Below are positions 1 to 9,383 of a stretch of DNA of 64,000 bases, one piece after another (the first letter of the stretch is position 1; every line of letters begins with the position of its first letter). A program made the translations under genes and the position numbers. The stretch lies in contig JAGIAD010000005.1 of NCBI GenBank assembly GCA_017745075.1, forward strand, positions 62,001 to 126,000. The letters run 5' to 3'. Below the pieces are notes generated by a model that had not been told where the DNA came from, ran no database searches, and saw nothing but the letters and a program-made list of their open reading frames with translations. Source of the stretch: Sphingobacteriaceae bacterium (GTDB lineage: Bacteria > Bacteroidota > Bacteroidia > Sphingobacteriales > Sphingobacteriaceae).

Positions 1-23
1 GAACAAATATGAGAATTATGTGT

Positions 24-31
24 TATTTTTG
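24..31 (+). promoter_or_regulatory. Putative -7 promoter box for the gene at 79
   Basis: TATTTTTG matches the Bacteroidota -7 consensus TAnnTTTG and lies 47 nt before the first coding gene. The -33 region falls at the window edge and cannot be judged. Confidence 0.45.
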
Positions 32-78
32 AACACATAGTTACCAACATAAATCGACTAAAAATTCGTTTTAACTTT

Positions 79-1266
79 ATGATGAACCAACAGGATATTT
101 TCAGAAAGATCGGCAGTATTTTAACAGAGTTAAATGAGCAATACCAGTTCTTAGCCCAGAACCCTCAGCAATTAAACGATCTGGAACTTGAGCTCTTCCT
201 GGCCAATGCCCATTTTCTTTCTGATCATGTTAATATCGTAAGAAAATTAAATGCCACAATAGAAAATAAGCCGGCTGAACCTGGAAATCACGCCTTGTTG
301 GCCGAACAGAATACCATTATATTGCCGGAAGCTGAAAAAAGTTATGTGGAAGATGAGGAGTGTTTCGATCCGCAGGAACTGGAAGAAGTGGTAACCGCCC
401 AGGAGGAGGAAGAACGTGTGGATGTGAAACCCGAACAGGAATTGTTGGATGATGAAATTATTAAAGAAGAAAAAGCTGAGACGCTTTTAAAGAATGATTT
501 TTTCAAACCTGATCAGGATGACCACACTTTCGAATTTGTATTGAATACGCATGATGAAAACGATCAGTTTGATTATGAAGCTAAATCTGTAGAAGAAATT
601 TTCGATCGTCCTTTAAGTAAAGAAGAGGCAGAGATTTTAGCGCGGAAAAAGAAAATACACGAAAAAGAAGAAGCCTTAGCGGTGCAATCGGAGCTTTTGT
701 CTGCACAAGAAGACGAAATTGGCCCGGAACCTTTTTTAATTCCGCATAAAGAAGAAGAAGAATCACAAATAACAACTGAAGAACCTGTTGGAGGTGGTAA
801 AGATGAAGGACCGGTTTCTGCTCCAAGCCAACCAATTGAAGCCCTGAAGGATGTTAAATTGGACGATCCTGTTATTTCACCACCTGTTGAAGAGGAGCGC
901 CCTTTGTTTAGGCCCGAAGCTGTTCCTGTAAAACCAGCTCCACAGCCTGAAGTGGTTAAGCCTGCGCCGAGCTTAAACGATTTGCTTGCCAAAACAAACG
1001 GAAAAGGCGAGGAGCCTGTTAAAGCGCCAATTGCCGATCTGAAACAAGCCATCAGTCTGAATGAAAAATTACTTTTCATTAAAGACCTATTTGGCGGGTA
1101 TAATCTGGCCTATTCAGAAGTCATTGATATTATTAATAAAATGAGCAGCTTCGAAGCCGCAGATAGTTACCTGCAGCATAATTATGCCGCGAAAAATAAC
1201 TGGGCCAACAAACAGGCTACTGTTGATCAGTTTTATGAGCTGCTTAACAGAAGGTTTAGTAAGTAG
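79..1266 (+). CDS. Acidic, proline-rich hypothetical protein with conserved C-terminal domain
   Basis: I do not recognise a function for this 395-residue protein. It has no signal peptide or membrane segment, so it is probably cytoplasmic. Residues 1-60 form a helical segment. Residues 80-310 are low complexity, rich in Glu/Asp, then Pro/Val/Lys, and look disordered. The last 70 or so residues (from about NEKLLFIKDLFGG) look like a folded helical domain. A domain-linker-domain scaffold or regulator is possible, but that is inference. Two adjacent ATGs at 79 and 82 could start it. It converges on rodA. A 168-residue open frame on the opposite strand is a shadow of its low-complexity section. 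Confidence 0.75.
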   Translation: MMNQQDIFRKIGSILTELNEQYQFLAQNPQQLNDLELELFLANAHFLSDHVNIVRKLNATIENKPAEPGNHALLAEQNTIILPEAEKSYVEDEECFDPQELEEVVTAQEEEERVDVKPEQELLDDEIIKEEKAETLLKNDFFKPDQDDHTFEFVLNTHDENDQFDYEAKSVEEIFDRPLSKEEAEILARKKKIHEKEEALAVQSELLSAQEDEIGPEPFLIPHKEEEESQITTEEPVGGGKDEGPVSAPSQPIEALKDVKLDDPVISPPVEEERPLFRPEAVPVKPAPQPEVVKPAPSLNDLLAKTNGKGEEPVKAPIADLKQAISLNEKLLFIKDLFGGYNLAYSEVIDIINKMSSFEAADSYLQHNYAAKNNWANKQATVDQFYELLNRRFSK

Positions 1267-1319
1267 AGTAAAAAGTTAAGCGCTAAGCGCTTTTCCTAAC
1301 GGGTATTACTTCGCGCTTT

Positions 1320-1346
1320 CGTCATACTGAATTTATTTCAGTATCT
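1320..1346. repeat. REP-like dispersed palindrome, copy A
   Basis: The short palindrome has arms ATACTGAA and TTCAGTAT around a T-rich centre, preceded by CGTC. Related copies lie near 19948, 54838, 57039 and 58798. It sits between convergent genes. Confidence 0.6.
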
Positions 1347-1713
1347 ATCATGTAATGCTGATGAGAACAAAAATACTTTTAGTTTTTTTGGTCAGGAAAT
1401 GAACGTTCAGTGTTTCACGGGTGCTGTAGTCCCGCCACCACTACAATCTTTTTGGAAAGCGGTTAATAAGACAAACACCTTGGCTACAAAAAGTATTTCC
1501 GTTTTTGTCGGGTTTATTAACCCGGGGCAAGTAGCACTGAATTGCCCACCTCAACCTGGTAAAAGCGAACACGATTAAAGCGTTTAACGAGATCGTCATC
1601 GTTTATAACGAGGATGAATGAAATTGGCATTTGTAATGCCGGTTAAAATTTATTCAGGGTGAGGCATCTCGGTTGAGGTATTGGTTCCAGACTAAGGACT
1701 CCCGACATTAGGA
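1347..1713. other. Structured intergenic region between convergent genes
   Basis: No convincing gene is present. The stretch contains paired words (AAATACTTTTTAG near 1372 against CTACAAAAAGTATTT near 1484), a GTTTAACGAG / GTTTATAACGAG direct repeat near 1580-1613, and several short hairpins such as GGCATTTGTAATGCC near 1626. It resembles a decayed dispersed intergenic element, perhaps the family seen at about 32215 and 63640. Confidence 0.35.
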
Positions 1714-2976
1714 CTAAATAAATCCCATCCGGTTAGAATCCAGTTTTAAAAATATAAACAACAGGATTGTAAAACTCCATAACGAAGATCCGCCATAGCT
1801 GATGAATGGCAATGGAATTCCTATTACCGGAATAATTCCAATGGTCATCCCGATATTGATAAATACGTGGAAAAACAGGATACAGGCCACACTATAACCA
1901 TAAACCCTGGAGAAAGTAGATCGCTGCCGCTCTGCCAGGTTGATCAGCCTGAGCAATAAGAAGAGGTATAAGCCGATTACGATTGAACAGCCCATAAACC
2001 CCCATTCTTCACCTATGGTAGAGAAGATAAAATCGGTGCTTTGTGCAGGTACATAACCATATTTTGTTTGCGTACCCTGTAAAAAGCCGCGGCCGGTTGC
2101 CTGTCCCGAACCAATAGCAATCTGCGATTGGATTACATTATAACCAGCACCCTTGTTATCGGCTTTGAGGCCCAACATCAATTCGATACGGCTGCGCTGA
2201 TGGGGGGCTAAAACTTTTTCGTAAGCAATTTTAACCACAAAAAGATAAGCAATTGCAATGATGGTTACGAGTACTGTAGAAATAATAATTTTTTGTTTTC
2301 TCCTGTTATTATAAATGAAAAGTCCGCCGATGGTCGTAAGAATAAGGATTAATACATAAGTTGGCACCAGGAAATCGGCAACAAACAATACAATCATTCC
2401 TAAGAAAATTAAAAGAAAATAACCTGATAAGCCCTCGCGGTATAGAGGAAACATAAAGGCGAGAAACACCAATGCCGAACCTGTATCGGGCTGTAACATG
2501 ATGAGTAAAAGTGGCGCCAGTACAATAAGTCCGGCAATGACAATCGATTTAAAATCCCTGAATTTGGGATTAAACGTACTCACATACCTCGCCAAAAGAA
2601 GGGCGGTGCCAAATTTAGCAAATTCTGAAGGTTGCAGCCTGAAGGAGCCAATAGGGATCCAGGCCTGGTTTCCACCTACATTTCGGCCAGCAAACAATAC
2701 CACAACGAGTAAAAATAGGGTAGCACCATAAATAAAAGGCGCAAATACGTTAAATAACCTTCCATCGAACAATAAGATCGATAAGCCTAATATCAGTCCG
2801 GTAATTACGTAAATTAACTGCTTGCCATAGCTGCTCGAAAAATCGAAACCTGTAGCTTTATCAGGATTGTAAATAGAAGCGTAAACATTGATAAAACCAA
2901 TTGCGCATAAAGCAATGTAGATTAAAACGGTAATCCAATCTACATTAAAAAAGAAACGGTTTCCCTGTTGTTGCAT
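1714..2976 (-). CDS. rodA: Rod-shape peptidoglycan glycosyltransferase RodA
   Basis: RodA is the SEDS-family polymerase that extends glycan strands from lipid II during side-wall growth, working in the inner membrane with PBP2. The 420-residue protein is almost all hydrophobic helices. It carries the family signature STDFIFSTIGEEWGF at about residues 313-327 and the C-terminal loop VIGIPLPFISYGGSS. Length is normal for RodA. It is the last gene of the mreB-C-D-mrdA-rodA operon and starts 2 nt after mrdA ends, so translation is probably coupled. FtsW is the alternative, but the PBP2/MreB context supports RodA. Confidence 0.95.
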   Translation of the reverse strand: MQQQGNRFFFNVDWITVLIYIALCAIGFINVYASIYNPDKATGFDFSSSYGKQLIYVITGLILGLSILLFDGRLFNVFAPFIYGATLFLLVVVLFAGRNVGGNQAWIPIGSFRLQPSEFAKFGTALLLARYVSTFNPKFRDFKSIVIAGLIVLAPLLLIMLQPDTGSALVFLAFMFPLYREGLSGYFLLIFLGMIVLFVADFLVPTYVLILILTTIGGLFIYNNRRKQKIIISTVLVTIIAIAYLFVVKIAYEKVLAPHQRSRIELMLGLKADNKGAGYNVIQSQIAIGSGQATGRGFLQGTQTKYGYVPAQSTDFIFSTIGEEWGFMGCSIVIGLYLFLLLRLINLAERQRSTFSRVYGYSVACILFFHVFINIGMTIGIIPVIGIPLPFISYGGSSLWSFTILLFIFLKLDSNRMGFI

Positions 2977-2978
2977 CT

Positions 2979-4988
2979 TTATTTATTGGTTACAGGTTTA
3001 TGGTTTACAATAGGCTGGCTTACTTTAGGCTTTTTGGAAAAAGTTTGCTTTAGTATTGCCGGTTTTATTTTTAAACTGTCTTTAACCCTTTTAAGCGAAT
3101 CTGCCTTTTTTAGGCTTAAACTGTCTGATTTTGTCAATTTAACTTTTTTTGTCTTATCGATCAAAGCAGGTAAAAGATTGGTTTCGGAGAATGCTTTTAC
3201 GGTATAACCATTCGAACGAGGTTTAATGCTGTCAGTTAAATATTTTTCTACGATAAAGCTGGATATCGGTGCAGCATAAGATCCCCCGTAACCACCATTT
3301 TCTACAATCACTGCAATGGCAATTTTAGGTTGGTCCATTGGTGCAAAGCCGATAAAAACCGAGTGGTTTTTGCCATGCGGATTTTGTACCGTTCCGGTTT
3401 TGCCGCACATGGTAATATTTGGTATTTGTGATTCTTTTGCTGTTCCCCAGGGGCTGTTAACCGCATCCCTCATTCCGTTAATTACAAGAGGGAAATGTTG
3501 CTCGTCAACACCTACATAATTTTTAACCACATACTCTTTCTTCACCACATTTTTATCGCCAATGCCTTTAATTAAGTGCGGTTTTAAATAATAGCCACGG
3601 TTGGCAATGGCAGCCATTACATTGGCCATTTGCAATGGGGTTGAGGTAATCTCGCCCTGACCAATAGCCTGCGAAATTACAGTAGTATATCCCCAGCGTT
3701 TACCATAAATTTTATCATAATGTTCGGCCGGATAAAATATGCCCTTTTTTTCGAAAGGCATATCGATGCCCAATTTCTGGCCAAAACCCCATTTCGCAAT
3801 CTGTTCGTGCCAGTGCGCATAGGTTTGGCGTTGGTTTTTCATGCCGTTTTTAGTGATGATGTTCTGAAAAACATGGCAGAAATAGGTGTTGCAGGAGCGG
3901 GCAATACCCCGCTGCATGTTAATGGTGCCATCTACGTGTTCGCACTTTACTTTATGGTTTCCGGCCATATAGTAACCCGGACAGAAAAATGTGGTATTTG
4001 GATCGATTGCACCATCTTGCAAGGCAACAAGCGCATCAACCGGCTTAAATGACGATCCTGGCGAATACTGTCCAGCAATTGGCCTTATAAGCTGCGGACG
4101 GTATGGGTTTGCAATCAAATTCATGTAGTTTTTTCCCCAGTCTTTACCTACCAATTGGTTAGGATCATATCCCGGACTGCTCACGAAAGCCAAAATTTCT
4201 CCGGTTGCAGGTTCGATAGCTACAATTGCCCCTACCTTATTTTTCATCAGCTCTTCGCCAAGGCGTTGAATCCTGATATCTAAAGAAGAAATTAAACGTT
4301 CTCCAGATACGGCGTTTACATCGTATTTTCCATTGGCATAACTGCCCTGGGCAATGTTTTTGGCATCGTACAAGGTATTGATCACCCCTTTTTCGCCACG
4401 TAAAAAATCTTCATAAGAACGTTCCAGGCCACTTTTACCAATAAAATCGCCAGGTTTATAATAACCTTCCGACTTTTCAATATCGTCTGGACTTACTTCT
4501 TTAACATAACCAAAAAGCTGACCTGCAATACTATCGGGATAATGCCTGATGGTTCTGTCTTGTGTTCTGAAACCTGGAAAGCGGTACATAATTTCCTGTA
4601 AACGGGCGTAGCTCTGTACCGAAATCTGCCGCTCAAAAAAGGTTGACTGATAAGTAGATTGTGCCCTTGCTTTTTTCAGTTTTTTACGCACATCTTCAAC
4701 AGTAATTTCCAGTGCATTGGCCAGTGCCAGAGTATCGAAAGGTTTAACCTCATTTGGAATGACCATTAAATCGTAAACGGGCTCGTTCTGCACGATTACT
4801 TTCATGTTACGATCGAGAATGGCACCACGGGCAGGGTATTTGTAAATTTTGCGCAGCACATTACTTTCGGCAGAACTGAATGCCTTATCGCTAATGATCT
4901 GGATATAAAACAACTTACCCAACAAAATCAGTGCGATTACAATAAATAATCCCTGAACGATATATTTCCGGTTAAATAACTGATCCAT
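2979..4988 (-). CDS. mrdA: Penicillin-binding protein 2, elongasome transpeptidase
   Basis: This class B PBP cross-links peptidoglycan in the side wall as RodA's partner. The 669-residue protein has one N-terminal membrane helix (about 10-30), a PBP dimerisation domain, and a transpeptidase domain with all three active-site motifs: SSFK at 312-315 with the nucleophile Ser312, SCN at 365-367, and KTGT at 530-533. After about residue 600 there is a Lys/Ser-rich basic tail that is probably disordered and longer than in E. coli PBP2. Its start overlaps the last base of mreD, which implies tight operon coupling. Confidence 0.95.
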   Translation of the reverse strand: MDQLFNRKYIVQGLFIVIALILLGKLFYIQIISDKAFSSAESNVLRKIYKYPARGAILDRNMKVIVQNEPVYDLMVIPNEVKPFDTLALANALEITVEDVRKKLKKARAQSTYQSTFFERQISVQSYARLQEIMYRFPGFRTQDRTIRHYPDSIAGQLFGYVKEVSPDDIEKSEGYYKPGDFIGKSGLERSYEDFLRGEKGVINTLYDAKNIAQGSYANGKYDVNAVSGERLISSLDIRIQRLGEELMKNKVGAIVAIEPATGEILAFVSSPGYDPNQLVGKDWGKNYMNLIANPYRPQLIRPIAGQYSPGSSFKPVDALVALQDGAIDPNTTFFCPGYYMAGNHKVKCEHVDGTINMQRGIARSCNTYFCHVFQNIITKNGMKNQRQTYAHWHEQIAKWGFGQKLGIDMPFEKKGIFYPAEHYDKIYGKRWGYTTVISQAIGQGEITSTPLQMANVMAAIANRGYYLKPHLIKGIGDKNVVKKEYVVKNYVGVDEQHFPLVINGMRDAVNSPWGTAKESQIPNITMCGKTGTVQNPHGKNHSVFIGFAPMDQPKIAIAVIVENGGYGGSYAAPISSFIVEKYLTDSIKPRSNGYTVKAFSETNLLPALIDKTKKVKLTKSDSLSLKKADSLKRVKDSLKIKPAILKQTFSKKPKVSQPIVNHKPVTNK

Positions 4989-5503
4989 TAACGTGGTGTT
5001 CTTCTATAGAATATAAACTCTACCAATAAAATAATAAGCAGTGTAAAGATACAACTTAAGCCGCATCTCATTAAGGTATAACCCATTTCGGTTAACCTGA
5101 ATGTTTCTAAAAAGAACAGCACCAAATGATGCGAAATAACGCAGAGAAAAGCATACAGTGAAAACCATTGGAAACCCATGTAACTTAACGATGGTTCTGG
5201 GTCGTCAATTGCGTCGCGGTTTAAACTGATCGATATAAAGGATATTCTTACAAAAGCCAATACTACGCAGGCTGTAGCATGTACACCCATGGTATCATAA
5301 AAGGCATCGAGGGTTAATCCTGTTCCAAATGCCAATAGGTATAATAAAATATTGGGTATGCCGAATGGAAGCAGGAGTAAAAACAGCACGTAAATAAATG
5401 GTGTAGAAAGATCGTAAAAGCCCATGTTCTTGAGCAGGAATATCTGCACAAAAAGTAGCAAAAACCACCTGATCACATTTACGATTATGATTCTACTATT
5501 CAT
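4988..5503 (-). CDS. mreD: Rod-shape-determining protein MreD
   Basis: MreD is a small inner-membrane protein of the elongation complex. The 171-residue product is strongly hydrophobic, with about five membrane segments and few charged residues apart from a basic tail ending RRTPR. Sequence conservation in this family is weak, so the call relies on size, hydrophobicity and the fixed position between mreC and mrdA. It overlaps the end of mreC by 8 nt and the start of mrdA by 1 nt. Confidence 0.9.
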   Translation of the reverse strand: MNSRIIIVNVIRWFLLLFVQIFLLKNMGFYDLSTPFIYVLFLLLLPFGIPNILLYLLAFGTGLTLDAFYDTMGVHATACVVLAFVRISFISISLNRDAIDDPEPSLSYMGFQWFSLYAFLCVISHHLVLFFLETFRLTEMGYTLMRCGLSCIFTLLIILLVEFIFYRRTPR

Positions 5504-6335
5504 TTGGTTTAATGGCGCTTTCTAAAGCTTTTTGCTCTTCAGCTTTTTTATATTTAACCACATACACGTATTGTAATGTGCTAAAATCGGTAAATAAATT
5601 AACTTCTCCCGATAAGAAATTATCATTGGTGGCTACGTTTGGTTTGCTGATCCTGCCTACTAAAATCCCTTTTGGAAATGAAGCAAAACCCGAAGTCACT
5701 ACAGTATCGCCAACATACATTTTAATGTGGTTAGGTACCTCTTTGATAAATGCTTTTTTGATATCGAAATTGCCATCGCCCCAAACTAAAGAGCCTAAGG
5801 CGTTATTCTTTTTAAGCGTAACACTGATTTTTGTGTCTTTATGCAATAACGATTGGATCGTTGCCAGATGTTCCGAAACATCGCGGATAAAGCCTACAAC
5901 GCCTTTTTGGGGAGCAATAACGGCCATTCCACTTTTAATGCCATCAATGCTGCCCTTATTGATGGTCATAACGTTATTGCGTAAAGTGATCGAATTTTTA
6001 ATCACCTTGGCAGCAAGGTAGGTATAATCCTGGTTTGTTACCGTATCAACAACATTTACATCTTTAGCCGTATCAATCGTCGTTAAACTTAACAGTTGGC
6101 TTTTAAGTTTGGCATTTTCAGCAGCAAGGCTATCGTTAACCATCCCAAGGTTTAAGTAACGCTTAAAAACATTTAACCGCTCGTAAGCAGTGCCTACAAT
6201 TTGATTGGTAGAGTTTAAGGTTACGCTACGCTGATAGGAGTTATTCTTCACCGTTAGGTAGATACCCACAGTAAAAAAGATAATAAAAAGGAAAAATGCG
6301 TTATATCTGCTGATGAAAATCCAAAGGTTACGCAT
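5496..6335 (-). CDS. mreC: Rod-shape-determining protein MreC
   Basis: MreC is a bitopic membrane protein that scaffolds the elongasome and activates PBP2 from the periplasm. The 279-residue protein has one N-terminal membrane helix (about 10-30), a short coiled coil (about 60-90), and the beta-rich MreC core with the phrases VIAPQKGVVGFI and VVTSGFASFPKGILVG, as expected for the family. It is separated from mreB by an unusual 90-nt hairpin-forming spacer. Confidence 0.95.
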   Translation of the reverse strand: MRNLWIFISRYNAFFLFIIFFTVGIYLTVKNNSYQRSVTLNSTNQIVGTAYERLNVFKRYLNLGMVNDSLAAENAKLKSQLLSLTTIDTAKDVNVVDTVTNQDYTYLAAKVIKNSITLRNNVMTINKGSIDGIKSGMAVIAPQKGVVGFIRDVSEHLATIQSLLHKDTKISVTLKKNNALGSLVWGDGNFDIKKAFIKEVPNHIKMYVGDTVVTSGFASFPKGILVGRISKPNVATNDNFLSGEVNLFTDFSTLQYVYVVKYKKAEEQKALESAIKPNE

Positions 6336-6336
6336 T

Positions 6337-6425
6337 TGAGTTTGGAGTTAAAAGTTTGGAGTTCGGGGGTAACAGTTTGGTGTACGAGTGGAAACTCCAA
6401 GCTCACAACCCCAAACTCCAAACTG
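6337..6425. repeat. Long reiterative hairpin between mreB and mreC
   Basis: The spacer repeats the word TTTGGAGTT on one side and AACTCCAAA on the other. Arms at about 6338-6370 and 6408-6425 can pair. There is no T-run, so it is not a classical terminator. It lies inside the operon. Confidence 0.65.
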
Positions 6426-6429
6426 AATG

Positions 6430-7452
6430 TTATTGCATTAAGAATTTATATCCGCCAATATTTTTAAGGGCGATTCCTGTTCCGCGTACTACCGCACGAA
6501 GTGGATCTTCTGCAACGTGAACTGGCAATTTGGTTTTAGCAGCCACACGTTTATCTAAACCTCTTAACAGGGCACCACCACCAGTTAAATAAATACCGGT
6601 TTGGTAAATGTCTGCAGAAAGTTCTGGTGGCGTAATCTCTAATGCCTTTAAAATTGCTTCTTCAATTTTAGAGATCGATTTATCCAGGCAGTGCGCAATT
6701 TCTGTATAAGAAACGGTGATCTGTTTTGGTACACCCGTCATTAAATCGCGGCCCTGAACTGCAAAATCAGCAGGCGCATCCTGTAATTCTGGTAAAGCCG
6801 CACCAACTTCAATTTTGATTTTTTCTGCAGTACGGTCGCCGATCATAATGTTGTGCTGACGGCGGATGTAGTTTACAATATCAGAATCGAAGTTATCTCC
6901 GGCAACACGGATCGATTGATCGCAAACAATACCCGACAAGGCAATAACTGCGATTTCGGTGGTACCACCACCAATATCGATAATCATATTACCCATTGGT
7001 TCCTCAACGTCGATACCAATACCTACTGCAGCAGCCATTGGCTCGTGTATCAGGTATACTTCTTTTGCTCCTGCTATTTCTGCTGAGTCGCGTACAGCAC
7101 GTTTTTCTACCTCTGTAATACCGGAAGGAATACAGATTACCATACGTAGCGATGGGAACATCCAACCCTTACCGCCGTTAAGCATGCGAATCATGCCTTT
7201 AATCATGGCTTCTGCAGCATTGAAATCGGCAATTACACCGTCTTTCAGCGGACGAACGGTTTTAATATTATCGTGGGTTTTACCCTCCATTTGCATGGCC
7301 TGACGGCCTATAGCAATAACTTTGTTTGTAGTACGATCAAAAGCAACAATAGATGGTTCATCTACAACTACTTTATCGTTATGTATAATCAGGGTATTCG
7401 CAGTACCTAAATCGATGGCAACTTCTTGCGTAAACCAGTTAAATAATCCCAT
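6430..7452 (-). CDS. mreB: Actin-like cell-shape protein MreB
   Basis: MreB is the bacterial actin that forms membrane-associated filaments and orients side-wall synthesis. The 340-residue protein has the ATPase phosphate-1 motif DLGTANT (about 14-20), the phosphate-2 region IDIGGGTTEIAVI and the adenosine motif LTGGGALLRGL, with normal family length. The N-terminal MGLFNWF may insert in the membrane as an amphipathic segment. It is the first gene of the shape operon. A putative -7 box lies upstream at 7480-7487. Confidence 0.97.
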   Translation of the reverse strand: MGLFNWFTQEVAIDLGTANTLIIHNDKVVVDEPSIVAFDRTTNKVIAIGRQAMQMEGKTHDNIKTVRPLKDGVIADFNAAEAMIKGMIRMLNGGKGWMFPSLRMVICIPSGITEVEKRAVRDSAEIAGAKEVYLIHEPMAAAVGIGIDVEEPMGNMIIDIGGGTTEIAVIALSGIVCDQSIRVAGDNFDSDIVNYIRRQHNIMIGDRTAEKIKIEVGAALPELQDAPADFAVQGRDLMTGVPKQITVSYTEIAHCLDKSISKIEEAILKALEITPPELSADIYQTGIYLTGGGALLRGLDKRVAAKTKLPVHVAEDPLRAVVRGTGIALKNIGGYKFLMQ

Positions 7453-7479
7453 GTATAAGGTATGTTTTCTTTATTTTAT

Positions 7480-7487
7480 CAAATTTA
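7480..7487 (-). promoter_or_regulatory. Putative -7 box for the mreB operon
   Basis: On the minus strand the sequence reads TAAATTTG, matching TAnnTTTG, 28 nt upstream of the mreB start. No convincing -33 TTG is seen at the usual distance. Confidence 0.4.
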
Positions 7488-7577
7488 TACTATTCCTAAT
7501 GTAAAAATAGCTTTTTTATTGTTTTAAGTTTTATTTTCTTCAGTTATTAAACTGTTTTTAAGACAATTAAATTTTGA

Positions 7578-7662
7578 AAAAAAGCTAAAAGGAGAAAGCT
7601 AAAAGACTAAAGCTACTGTAATGAGCTTTAAGCCTTGGTCTTTCAGCTTTCAGCTCAAAAAA
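7578..7662. repeat. Long reiterative hairpin downstream of purH
   Basis: Arms built of AAAGCTAAAAG and CTTTCAGCTTT words at about 7579-7615 and 7623-7658 can form an imperfect hairpin. A clearly related element lies at 34308-34422. Confidence 0.6.
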
Positions 7663-9189
7663 CTAGTGTTTAAAATGCCTTACTCCGGTAGTTACCATGG
7701 CAATACCTTTTTCATTTGCTTTAGCAATAGAATCAGCATCTTTAATTGATCCACCTGGTTGTAGTACCGCAGTAATTCCAGCATCAGCAGCAATTTCTAC
7801 ACAGTCTGGGAAAGGAAAGAAAGCATCGGAGGCCATTGCGGCGCCCTTTACACTAAATCCGAAAGAGGCTGCTTTTTCAATTGCCTGCCTTAAAGCATCA
7901 ACACGCGAAGTTTGTCCAACACCACTTGCAATCAACACATCGTCTTTAACCAATACGATGGTGTTCGATTTGGTATGTTTTACGATTTTATTGGCGAAGA
8001 ACAAATCTTTCAGCTCTTGTGCAGTTGGTGCTTTATCGGTAACAGTTGTCATTTGCTCCGGACCCTCGATAATTAAATCTTTGTCCTGCTCAATTACGCC
8101 GTTTAATAAGGTCTTAAATTGTTTTTTGCTCAGTTCTACTTCATTACGCTGCAAAATAACACGGTTTTTCTTTTTGCTGAACAATTCTATTGCTTCTGGC
8201 TGGTAAGAAGGTGCAATTAGAACTTCAAAAAACAAGTTGTTAATTTCTTCTGCGGTCTCAAGATCAACCTCTCTATTGGTAATCAATACACCGCCGAAAG
8301 CCGAGACAGGATCGCATGCTAAAGCATCAATCCAGGCTTGTTTAATGGTAGGGCGCGAAGCAATACCACAGGCATTGGTATGTTTTAAGATTGCGAAAGT
8401 TGGATCACTAAACTCGTCTATCAAAGCAACAGCGGCATCTACATCGACCAAATTGTTATAAGAAAGCTCTTTACCGTTCAATTTTGTAAACATGGCATCT
8501 AAATCGCCATAAAATACAGCACCCTGATGAGGGTTCTCGCCATAACGTAAAGTTTTGGCTTCAGTTACACTCTGTTTAAAAACATCAAGCGGTTCTTCCT
8601 GGTTGAAATAATTGAAAATTGCGGTATCGTAGTGCGATGAAGTATGGAAAGCTTTTTTAGCGAAAGATTTACGTTGTGCTAAAGTAGTTTCGCCATTTTG
8701 TGCTTCTAATTGTGCCTGTAAAGTAGGGTAATCATTTTTAGAGGCAATAATCACCACATCGTTAAAGTTTTTAGCGGCAGCACGGATCAGGGAAATACCA
8801 CCGATATCGATTTTCTCGATAATTTCTTCCGGTGTTCCGCCTGCTTTTACAGTTTCTTCAAAAGGGTATAGATCAACAATCACCAAATCAATTTCAGGGA
8901 TATCATATTCTGCAATCTGCTCTTGGTCGCCAGCTAATGCCCTGCGGTTTAAAATTCCGCCAAATACTTTTGGATGCAGGGTTTTAACACGTCCGCCTAA
9001 AATAGAAGGATAACCGGTTAAATCTTCAACTGCCGTAACCGGAAGATTCAAATCTTTAATAAATTGTTCTGTTCCACCGGTAGAAAATAACTGCACACCC
9101 TGTGCGGCCAACAATTTTACCAATGGTTCCAAGCCATCTTTATAATATACTGAGATTAAAGCGTTTTTGATTTTAATGGGTTGACTCAT
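7663..9189 (-). CDS. purH: Bifunctional purine biosynthesis protein PurH
   Basis: PurH carries out the last two steps of IMP synthesis: AICAR formylation with 10-formyl-THF, then ring closure. The N-terminal methylglyoxal-synthase-like cyclohydrolase domain (about 1-150, with FSTGGTEQFI) is followed by the AICAR transformylase domain, including the conserved LRYGENPHQ and KHTNACGIA phrases. I place the start at MSQPIKIKN (9189, 508 residues) rather than the in-frame ATG at 9213, because a -7 box at 9211-9218 would overlap the longer start. It is encoded as a single gene away from purN. Confidence 0.97.
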   Translation of the reverse strand: MSQPIKIKNALISVYYKDGLEPLVKLLAAQGVQLFSTGGTEQFIKDLNLPVTAVEDLTGYPSILGGRVKTLHPKVFGGILNRRALAGDQEQIAEYDIPEIDLVIVDLYPFEETVKAGGTPEEIIEKIDIGGISLIRAAAKNFNDVVIIASKNDYPTLQAQLEAQNGETTLAQRKSFAKKAFHTSSHYDTAIFNYFNQEEPLDVFKQSVTEAKTLRYGENPHQGAVFYGDLDAMFTKLNGKELSYNNLVDVDAAVALIDEFSDPTFAILKHTNACGIASRPTIKQAWIDALACDPVSAFGGVLITNREVDLETAEEINNLFFEVLIAPSYQPEAIELFSKKKNRVILQRNEVELSKKQFKTLLNGVIEQDKDLIIEGPEQMTTVTDKAPTAQELKDLFFANKIVKHTKSNTIVLVKDDVLIASGVGQTSRVDALRQAIEKAASFGFSVKGAAMASDAFFPFPDCVEIAADAGITAVLQPGGSIKDADSIAKANEKGIAMVTTGVRHFKH

Positions 9190-9210
9190 TCTACTGAAAA
9201 TTTTGAGCCG

Positions 9211-9218
9211 CAAAGGTA
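9211..9218 (-). promoter_or_regulatory. Putative -7 box for purH
   Basis: The minus strand reads TACCTTTG, a match to TAnnTTTG, 22 nt before the chosen purH start. It overlaps the longer alternative start and so decides in favour of 9189. Confidence 0.5.
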
Positions 9219-9383
9219 GTAAAAGAGGGTGATTTATTTAGGTGATGAAACCAATAAAAATGAAATTATTTGTATATTTTTCTTTGTTGGGTGTTTTTTG
9301 TCTTTAATAAATATTTCCGGGTGTTGAGCTTGTGCCCGGAATTTACTGTAGTTACTTGTATATCATTGTTTTACTTCTGTTTT

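Noticed and set aside
573-1079. 168-residue minus-strand open frame
   Set aside because: It is the complement of the acidic, Pro-rich gene and has Ser-rich shadow composition, no start context and no neighbours.
7578-7662. CRISPR-like appearance of repeated words
   Set aside because: The words form an inverted, not a direct, array. There are no regular spacers and no cas genes nearby.
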